Below are positions 14,521 through 18,529 of a stretch of DNA of 18,529 bases, one piece after another. Position 1 is the first letter of the stretch; each line of letters begins with the position of its first letter. This stretch comes from CAZFAT01 sp964517075. GTDB taxonomy: Bacteria; Acidobacteriota; Vicinamibacteria; Vicinamibacterales; SCN-69-37. A program made the translations under genes and the position numbers. The notes under the pieces are model-generated. The model was not told the DNA's origin, did not search any database, and was given only the letters and a program-made list of their open reading frames with translations. The DNA lies in the NCBI GenBank assembly GCA_964517075.1, contig CAZFAT010000379.1, positions 1 to 18,529 of the forward strand, given 5' to 3'.

Positions 14521-15126
14521 TCACGTACCTTTCGGGCTGTACGTCCATGTGTGCCCATCTATTGAAAAAGTTCCGCCCAGGCCGATGCGCATCGTAAATC
14601 CGTCGACGGTGAACATCTTTCCATCAACCGTGATGCTCACTGGGCCTGAAGCGCTAATGCTCGTTTCGCTCGTTCCCGTCGTCACGGTGAAACCGGTGGA
14701 TTCGAACGTCCCCGCGTCAACGCCGTTCCGGGTGAGATAAATGCGCGTGCGCTGCGGGCCCACGGATTCCACCCGGAAGGTGATTATTCCGGTCTGCGCC
14801 TGCGTCGGACGCGGGTAAGCGTTCGAGAACCCGCCCGGTGCTGGCGTGATGGCCACCGGCGCGGTCGTCGCCGGCTGTGTCTGAGAGCCGGTAGGCTTCA
14901 GAACCGGATAAGTGTTTGCGAAAGCTCCGCCTGGCTTTGCTGGTGTCTGATCTCCGCTGGCCGGGAGCAACACCGGCACGTCCTGGTGAAGGAGTTCGGG
15001 ATTGACCGGCCCGTCCTGTTGAAGGAGTTCGGGATTGACCGGTGCGTCTTTCTGCGCCGTCTGACCCGCGACCCCCGTTCCACACATCGCCACGGCTAAC
15101 CCGAGCACGGCAAAGCGTCGATTCAT
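14521..15126 (-). CDS. Secreted protein with short tandem repeats and a beta-rich C-terminal domain, unknown function
   Basis: I do not recognise this 201-residue protein. ATG 15126 has a GGGGG run 5 bases upstream; a TTG 12 bases earlier is possible but worse placed. A signal peptide spans about 1-22 (RRFAVLGLAVAMCGTGVAGQ). Two 11-residue repeats of the form xPVNPELLxQD follow. Then come two looser PGG-F-N-YP units separated by a Thr/Pro/Gln-rich stretch. The last 90 residues are strand-rich and lack cysteine (ITFRVESVG...RIYLTRNGVDAG...SITVDGKMFTVDGF...TFSIDGHTWTYSPKG). It is probably periplasmic or surface-exposed. It stands alone between the scar zone and the tRNA-like gene. Confidence 0.65.
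   Translation of the reverse strand: MNRRFAVLGLAVAMCGTGVAGQTAQKDAPVNPELLQQDGPVNPELLHQDVPVLLPASGDQTPAKPGGAFANTYPVLKPTGSQTQPATTAPVAITPAPGGFSNAYPRPTQAQTGIITFRVESVGPQRTRIYLTRNGVDAGTFESTGFTVTTGTSETSISASGPVSITVDGKMFTVDGFTMRIGLGGTFSIDGHTWTYSPKGT
14980..15045 (-). repeat. Two 33-bp direct repeats in the secreted protein gene
   Basis: 14980-15012 and 15013-15045 are tandem copies identical at 30 of 33 positions, encoding the 11-residue repeat. The near-identity suggests recent duplication, and copy number may vary between strains. Confidence 0.85.
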
Positions 15127-15318
15127 AGGAACCCCCAAGGCAGCATTCTAGCGTCGATTGGCTTAGACGCCCCGGCGGCCGCATGGGCCGTGACCAGCCG
15201 GTTGCTTCGCCGCCATTCGCCTTGCCCCCGTTGTATGGAACACTCCCGGGGCAGGGCCCGTAGAATGTAAGTGGCAAGCGTGGCAAGGATGTCGGCTGAA
15301 GGGTGGTCGGTTGCCTTG

Positions 15319-15408
15319 CCAGGGTTGCCAGAGCGGTTGAACGGACCGGTCTGAAAAACCGGCGACGCCTTCGGGCGTTCGTGGGTTCGAATCCCACACC
15401 CTCCGCCA
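15319..15408 (+). tRNA. Serine-type (class II) tRNA with GAA anticodon; probable pseudo-tRNA or attachment-site copy
   Basis: The body matches tRNA-Ser: D-loop GAGCGGTTGAA, a 5-bp variable arm ACGCC/GGCGT capped by TTCG (15365-15378), T-arm GTGGG-TTCGAAT-CCCAC (15381-15397), discriminator G and encoded CCA. The anticodon stem CCGGT/ACCGG (15346-15350 with 15358-15362) encloses the loop CTGAAAA, giving anticodon GAA (15353-15355), which reads Phe codons; the usual serine loop here would be CTTGAAA (UGA). The acceptor 5' strand CCAGGGT faces ACCCTCC, so pairs 1-72 and 2-71 are C-C mismatches. Either it is a decayed copy left at an integration junction or a highly unusual tRNA. Confidence 0.85.
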
Positions 15409-15458
15409 AAGAGCCTCGTCACCGGTCCTGCCTCGGCAGAGCCGATGTCGAGGCTCTT
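15409..15458 (+). terminator. Inverted repeat directly after the tRNA 3' end
   Basis: AAGAGCCTCG (15409-15418) and CGAGGCTCTT (15449-15458) are a perfect 10-bp inverted repeat. It encloses a second hairpin TCGGC-AGA-GCCGA (15433-15445) and is followed by CGGGGTTT. It may terminate the tRNA transcript, but its position immediately after CCA also fits an element-end or recombinase arm site. Confidence 0.5.
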
Positions 15459-15532
15459 CGGGGTTTAGGGGCCTATCCGGAGCTGCGTGTCACGCCGAAC
15501 TCGCTTTGGCGTTCGTCGGCGCGGCGGATGCC

Positions 15533-16321
15533 TCACGCGATGTGCAGCTTCCCGCCCAACTCATCATGGACGCGCTTGGACCCAAGCGGAGTTAGGACAT
15601 ATTGCCCATCCGCGCGTTTGATGACCTGCCGCTGGTGCTTAGACACAAGTCGCCCAATGGCCATTGTGACTGCGGGCGCACTGTGGGGGACCGACTTCCC
15701 CAAGATCGTGCGGCTCAATCCAGCCTCACCGGCGTTGTGCAGCAGTATCAGGATTTCCTCATCGACCGTGCAGTCCGTTCGGAGGACAAAGTGCCGCCCA
15801 TCTAATGCCAGCACAGCAGGCACCTGATATCGGACAATTTCTTTGATAGCGCGTACGACATCAGCGACGTTGCCTGTCCAAAACACCCGAAGGATTTCGG
15901 CCATCACCCACCGGACGTTACCTATCACCATCGTCGAGTCGAGTTCGTTGGCCGTGTAACTTGGGTCGATATGGACCGCACCACGCTGTGACCGAAACTT
16001 GTAGATTGTCCGAAGAACCTTGCACAAGTGAAGGGCTGTACGTCGTGGCGCGAAAGCGTGTTTATTGGAAGTCTTCTGGTCCTCGACATAGCCAAGACAG
16101 TCGTCAAGGGTTTTTGTCCGATTGAGGTTGCCAGAGTCGACGTGGTACACCACGCGTGCGGCGATTTCCGCGAACTGACCGCCATCGAGTGTCGAGGGCT
16201 CCCAGTCGGCGAGAACGTAGCGCCGCTCCTGTGAGATGAATTCCGCGACCAACCCCTCGATGAGGACCTTGTCGAGTGGTGGGCAGAGCGCCGCAACAAG
16301 AGCGGCTTTGTCGAGGCTCAT
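15533..16321 (-). CDS. Unknown protein: HEPN/Abi-C-like helical domain plus C-terminal winged helix
   Basis: This is a 262-residue cytoplasmic protein. Residues about 90-160 are helical and carry FRSQRGAVH (R110 to H117, an R-x6-H spacing like the HEPN ribonuclease motif), followed by TANELDSTMVIGNVRWVMAEIL, which resembles abortive-infection C-terminal domains. Residues about 185-255 look like a winged helix (EEILILLHNAGEAGLSRTIL...AVTMAIGRLVSKHQ...YVLTPLGSKRV). It is the last gene of a leftward three-gene operon, starting inside the previous stop (4-base ATGA overlap). A toxin or RNase effector is inferred from the motif and the mobile context. I did not recognise a named family. Confidence 0.6.
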   Translation of the reverse strand: MSLDKAALVAALCPPLDKVLIEGLVAEFISQERRYVLADWEPSTLDGGQFAEIAARVVYHVDSGNLNRTKTLDDCLGYVEDQKTSNKHAFAPRRTALHLCKVLRTIYKFRSQRGAVHIDPSYTANELDSTMVIGNVRWVMAEILRVFWTGNVADVVRAIKEIVRYQVPAVLALDGRHFVLRTDCTVDEEILILLHNAGEAGLSRTILGKSVPHSAPAVTMAIGRLVSKHQRQVIKRADGQYVLTPLGSKRVHDELGGKLHIA

Positions 16322-16854
16322 GCCTTCTTGCCACCGGCCTTCTTCATGCGCCCCTTGCCCGGCCTCTTGAGACCATCAGCCTTGGCGTGGTCGGGTAGAG
16401 CATCGACGTAGTTCTCGCCGAAATAGCTCAACACGTTGTCTTTGCCAGTGTTGAACAGTTTGGCCCGTCGCGCATTGGACATGTCGCGCGCGAAGTGCCG
16501 TGCGTCGAATGGCCGTTTGGCCGCGGCGAACGTCGCGCTGAAGTCGTCCTTGCTGTGAGCCCGGCCGCCCTCCTTTTCCAGAAATCGCGCCGCGACGGCA
16601 AGCTCTTCAAGTTTCGTCCGGGGTTGCTTCGCCTCAAAGAAGGAGCGAATACCCCCGCTTCCCCCTCCAGCGGGTCCCGCTCCCGCTCCAGAACCTGCAC
16701 CGGCCCCCTGGTTAGAGGCTGCGGTTGCATGAGGAACAGCCTCGCCAAACAGGGTCATCGTCGCGGCCACGATTGCCTGTCGCTCAGGTGGGCTGGCGCC
16801 CTTGAGCAACGCGTACACCTTTTTCGTCACCGCTGCCGGGTCAAGTTTTGCCAT
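16318..16854 (-). CDS. Unknown protein: helical domains joined by Gly/Ala linker, basic tail
   Basis: This 178-residue protein is not one I can name. A short helical head (1-45) is joined by a Gly/Ala-rich linker (49-69) to a domain at about 70-150 with SFFEAKQPRTKLEELAVAAR, FLEKEGGRAHSKDDFSATFA and NVLSYFGENYVDAL. Its helix pattern resembles small winged-helix domains that bind DNA or protein partners. The C-terminus (163-178) is strongly basic (KRPGKGRMKKAGGKKA), suggesting nucleic-acid contact. An AAGGA site lies 8 bases before the ATG. It is the middle gene of the operon, 34 bases after the first gene and overlapping the HEPN-like gene by 4 bases. Confidence 0.6.
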   Translation of the reverse strand: MAKLDPAAVTKKVYALLKGASPPERQAIVAATMTLFGEAVPHATAASNQGAGAGSGAGAGPAGGGSGGIRSFFEAKQPRTKLEELAVAARFLEKEGGRAHSKDDFSATFAAAKRPFDARHFARDMSNARRAKLFNTGKDNVLSYFGENYVDALPDHAKADGLKRPGKGRMKKAGGKKA

Positions 16855-16888
16855 TGTGAGTCCTTATCGACTTTGAGATTGCGGCCAG

Positions 16889-17269
16889 TCACCCGGTGTA
16901 CATCCACCGGCCAGCTTGCTTGATACGTCGGAGTTTCCGTCGCCGAACTAGACGGAGGAGGGCAGGAGACAGGGTGGTTACGGGGTAGTGATGCCCCATT
17001 TCTGCCAGGACCCCCTTGACTGCGGCAAGGTCTTTCGGCTTCTTGAAAAAACCGTCCGCAAGGATGCTTTCAATGAGGTCCGTGAGCGGTCTGGAACTTT
17101 TAGCCGCCGCTGTGGTCCTAGGACCGCGAGTCGCCGCCGCAGGACGGCGAACCGTCCCACCGGCCTGTGCCCGGGCGCCAACGCGCTGCAGGACCTCAGC
17201 CACTTCAGCCGGCGTGCCGGTCAGCTTGACGTTTGTGCCGTCCGGCAGCGTGATTTGTGCCTTTGCCAT
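16889..17269 (-). CDS. Unknown small basic protein, putative DNA-binding
   Basis: This 126-residue protein is the first gene of the leftward operon. The N-terminal 30 residues form a small sheet and helix (ITLPDGTNVKLTGTPAEVAE). An Ala/Thr/Arg linker (33-60) leads to a C-terminal domain (62-124) with LIESILADGFFKKPKDLAAV, LAEMGHHYPVTTLSPALL and RLVRRRKLRRIKQAGRWMY. The latter looks like a compact helix-turn-helix with a very basic recognition region. I recall similar small proteins among island-borne hypothetical genes but know no assigned function. A TAGGA site sits about 4 bases before the ATG. It could be the operon's DNA-binding regulator. Confidence 0.65.
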   Translation of the reverse strand: MAKAQITLPDGTNVKLTGTPAEVAEVLQRVGARAQAGGTVRRPAAATRGPRTTAAAKSSRPLTDLIESILADGFFKKPKDLAAVKGVLAEMGHHYPVTTLSPALLRLVRRRKLRRIKQAGRWMYTG

Positions 17270-17336
17270 AATTCCTAGTTCAGCTATTCACTTCGAGAAA
17301 CGACGCAGAATAACTGACGCCGCTCTGCGGAGTAAA

Positions 17337-17342
17337 ATAATA
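17337..17342 (-). promoter_or_regulatory. Possible -10 box of the three-gene operon
   Basis: TATTAT on the minus strand, about 70 bases before the first gene and in an AT-rich stretch. No good -35 box is visible at 16-18 bp. Apart from this, 17270-17400 shows nothing I can name. Confidence 0.3.
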
Positions 17343-17406
17343 GGCCATTTCGCCCTATTTGCTCCTAGATATTTACGCTCTGAGGGCGTCGTGACTAACT
17401 TTTCGC

Positions 17407-17435
17407 TTGTGAGTGAGCGGCGGATAGGCTATAGT
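17407..17435 (+). promoter_or_regulatory. Strong promoter of the rightward replication module
   Basis: TTGTGA (17407-17412), exactly 17 bases, then TATAGT (17430-17435): a good sigma-70-type match. Transcription would begin near 17442, about 140 bases before the first gene. The leader contains two hairpins. Confidence 0.65.
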
Positions 17436-17466
17436 ACCGTTAACGCGGGTAAGCCCCGCGCGGTAC
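17434..17466 (+). promoter_or_regulatory. Dyad overlapping the -10 box and start site
   Basis: GTACCG (17434-17439) pairs with CGGTAC (17461-17466), and CGCGGG (17444-17449) with CCCGCG (17455-17460), leaving a 4-base TTAA bulge on one side. Because the outer arm begins inside the -10 box, a DNA operator is as likely as an RNA hairpin. Confidence 0.5.
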
Positions 17467-17520
17467 GGCCATAGGACGCGTGCTGTGGACCTAGGCTGAC
17501 CGACCGGACGTCACGCACGG

Positions 17521-17569
17521 GCGCCGGTCAGAGCGAACGCAATTGGGTTGCGTTCATTCTGGCCGGCGC
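17521..17569 (+). promoter_or_regulatory. Near-perfect 22-bp hairpin in the leader of the replication module
   Basis: 17521-17542 pairs with 17548-17569 at 21 of 22 positions (two G-U wobbles, one C-A mismatch) around a 5-base TTGGG loop. The top 8 bp (GAACGCAA/TTGCGTTC) and bottom 7 bp (GCGCCGG/CCGGCGC) are perfect. It is followed by TTTGCC rather than a long U-tract. Candidates are an attenuator, a small structured RNA, or a replication-initiation hairpin. Confidence 0.65.
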
Positions 17570-17584
17570 TTTGCCTTGTACGGC

Positions 17585-17850
17585 ATGCGCCAGCCCCGGG
17601 AGGTGCCCGCGTGCCGGCTGCTCCACATCGTCCCCTCAACCCTCTACTCCTACGCCGCGTCGAACGGTCTGGTCTCCATAGAACGCGCCTAGCCCTCGTC
17701 GCGGGCTGGCGCCATTACACCGATTTTTTCGAAACCCTGCGCGAGCCGCACGTCCGCGCTACGCCGACGACGGTCCGCCGCCTCCAGCGCGTGGCGGATG
17801 CGGTCGGCTTCCCGCGCGATGAGATTTTTCTCGATGGGGCGGGCCGATGA
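17585..17850 (+). pseudogene. Small helical/HTH-like protein split by a frameshift near 17685
   Basis: Codon bias moves between frames. From ATG 17585 a frame with very GC-rich third positions encodes 35 residues (including PSTLYSYAASNGLVSIERA) and stops at 17690-17692. In the frame one base back, the same bias continues from about 17687 as LALVAGWRHYTDFFETLREP, then TPTTVRRLQRVADAVGFPRDE, to 17850. Joined, they give about 88 residues resembling a small DNA-binding protein. A GTG- or ATG-started reading of the second frame from 17548 would have a poor N-terminus. No classic slippery heptamer is evident, so mutation is more likely than programmed shifting. The stop overlaps the next gene by 4 bases. 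Confidence 0.5.
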
Positions 17851-18065
17851 GAATTTGCGACCTGCGCCTTCTCCCGGACAACACCGGGCCGTATCTCACC
17901 ATCGGGCCGGACCGCACGCTGCTGTTGTCGGTGGCACCCGGCGACGTGGCGGTCTGCACCCACTGCCCCAACCTGCACATCCGCGTGCTTCACCACGCGA
18001 CCTCGGCGAAGGTCCGCGAGTTGGCCGCGGGCCTGACGGCGCTCGCCGTGGAATTGGAGCGCTGA
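17847..18065 (+). CDS. Small CxxC protein of the replication module, unknown
   Basis: This 72-residue protein is not recognised. It is predicted to be beta-rich in its first half (LTIGPDRTLLLSVAPGDVAV), with a CTHC pair (C37, C40) that could bind zinc together with the nearby HIRVLHH histidines. It ends in a helix (SAKVRELAAGLTALAVELE). Its start overlaps the preceding frame (ATGA) and its stop overlaps the primase start (TGATG), so the three reading frames form one coupled unit. Such coupling supports it being a real gene despite its size. Confidence 0.6.
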   Translation: MRICDLRLLPDNTGPYLTIGPDRTLLLSVAPGDVAVCTHCPNLHIRVLHHATSAKVRELAAGLTALAVELER

Positions 18066-18529
18066 TGTTCACCCAGGAGAACATCCCGACGCTGCTGCAA
18101 GCACACCCACGGTGGCTGCTGTGGGCACTGGATGGTGCCGGCAAGAAAACGCCCCGAGCGGCGTGGAAACCCACCGCCGCCATCAATGCGACTAAGGCGA
18201 AATACTGGGCGACCTTCACGGACGCCAGCGATGCAGCCACGCGCCATCAGGTGGGGGTGGGCTTCGCGCTCGGCCCGGTCCAGAGCGGTCCGACCTTCGC
18301 GGGCATCGATTTGGACGACTGTCGCAACCCCGCGACCGGGGCGATTGAACCGTGGGCGCAGCGGATCATCGACTACTTCGAGTCGTACGCGGAGGTCAGC
18401 CCGTCGGGGACCGGGGTGAAGATTTTCATCCTAGGTGCCCTGCCGGACGGCGCCAAACAAGGGAAAACGTACAAGCTGGAAATCTACGACCGCGACCGGT
18501 TCTTCACCGTGACCGGCAACCATCTCGCG
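18065..18529 (+). CDS. Archaeo-eukaryotic-type primase-polymerase (PrimPol-like), 3' end outside window
   Basis: The first 155 codons belong to a primase-polymerase of the type encoded by phages, plasmids and satellites, which primes and may extend DNA at the element's origin. Visible motifs are the metal-binding GIDLDDC (D82, D84), SPSGTGVKIFI (112-122) and EIYDRDRFFTVTGNHL (139-154). These correspond in order to AEP motifs I-III. WLLWALDGAGKKTPRAAW near the start is a common N-terminal stretch of this group. A helicase or DUF5906-type domain would be expected further on but is outside the window. The start overlaps the previous stop (TGATG). Confidence 0.85.
   Translation, partial: MFTQENIPTLLQAHPRWLLWALDGAGKKTPRAAWKPTAAINATKAKYWATFTDASDAATRHQVGVGFALGPVQSGPTFAGIDLDDCRNPATGAIEPWAQRIIDYFESYAEVSPSGTGVKIFILGALPDGAKQGKTYKLEIYDRDRFFTVTGNHLA

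Noticed and set aside
14717..15409. 230-codon minus-strand frame beginning with a GVGFEPT-like peptide
   Set aside because: It is the antisense translation of the serine-type tRNA running into the secreted-protein gene, a common spurious prediction.
17548..17686. Single-frame start at 17548 for the first gene of the replication module
   Set aside because: This stretch has poor codon bias and a Pro/His/Arg-rich nonsense-like sequence, whereas the neighbouring frame from 17585 has strong bias.

Overview
The window reads as a high-GC chromosome of an acidobacterium, probably class Vicinamibacteria. This is inferred from gene content: an Oar-like TonB-dependent receptor with an N-terminal carboxypeptidase-regulatory domain, a relic of a MacB/FtsX-type permease of the kind amplified in acidobacteria, a secreted carboxypeptidase-regulatory-like protein fragment, and a bacilliredoxin. 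No rRNA is present to confirm it.

Bases 1-5845 look like ordinary chromosome. They hold a membrane-bound HAMP/SpoIIE phosphatase (5' end outside the window) overlapping an RNase III gene with an extra N-terminal DUF2007-like domain, a convergent hairpin terminator, a leftward archaeal-type ATPase with its own good promoter, purA, a bacilliredoxin and a small helical protein.

Bases 5926-12621 form an arsenic/outer-membrane block. arsR, a 1203-residue TonB-dependent receptor and a porin-like barrel run leftward. arsM (arsenite methyltransferase) and arsC (arsenate reductase) run rightward from a shared arsR/arsM promoter-operator. Both outer-membrane genes are preceded by 11-bp-phased GTNA repeats resembling Pho boxes, which would tie phosphate/arsenate uptake to arsenic detoxification. 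The porin's ribosome-binding site lies inside a strong hairpin.

Bases 12622-15318 are a scar zone: a MacB-type permease relic with a large internal deletion, a 5'-truncated regulatory-like gene abutting it head to head, the C-terminal tail of a tyrosine integrase, and about 370 bases of hairpin-rich non-coding DNA. A small secreted repeat protein (201 residues) follows.

Bases 15319-18529 look like the left end of an integrated element. A class II (serine-type) tRNA carries a phenylalanine anticodon (GAA) and two broken acceptor pairs. Beyond it is a leftward three-gene operon of unrecognised function: a basic DNA-binding-like protein, a linker-containing protein, and a HEPN/Abi-C-like protein with a C-terminal winged helix. 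This operon diverges from a rightward module with a strong promoter, two leader hairpins, a frameshifted small gene, a CxxC small protein and the start of an archaeo-eukaryotic-type primase-polymerase. The divergent layout resembles a phage satellite or integrative element carrying a candidate defence cassette.
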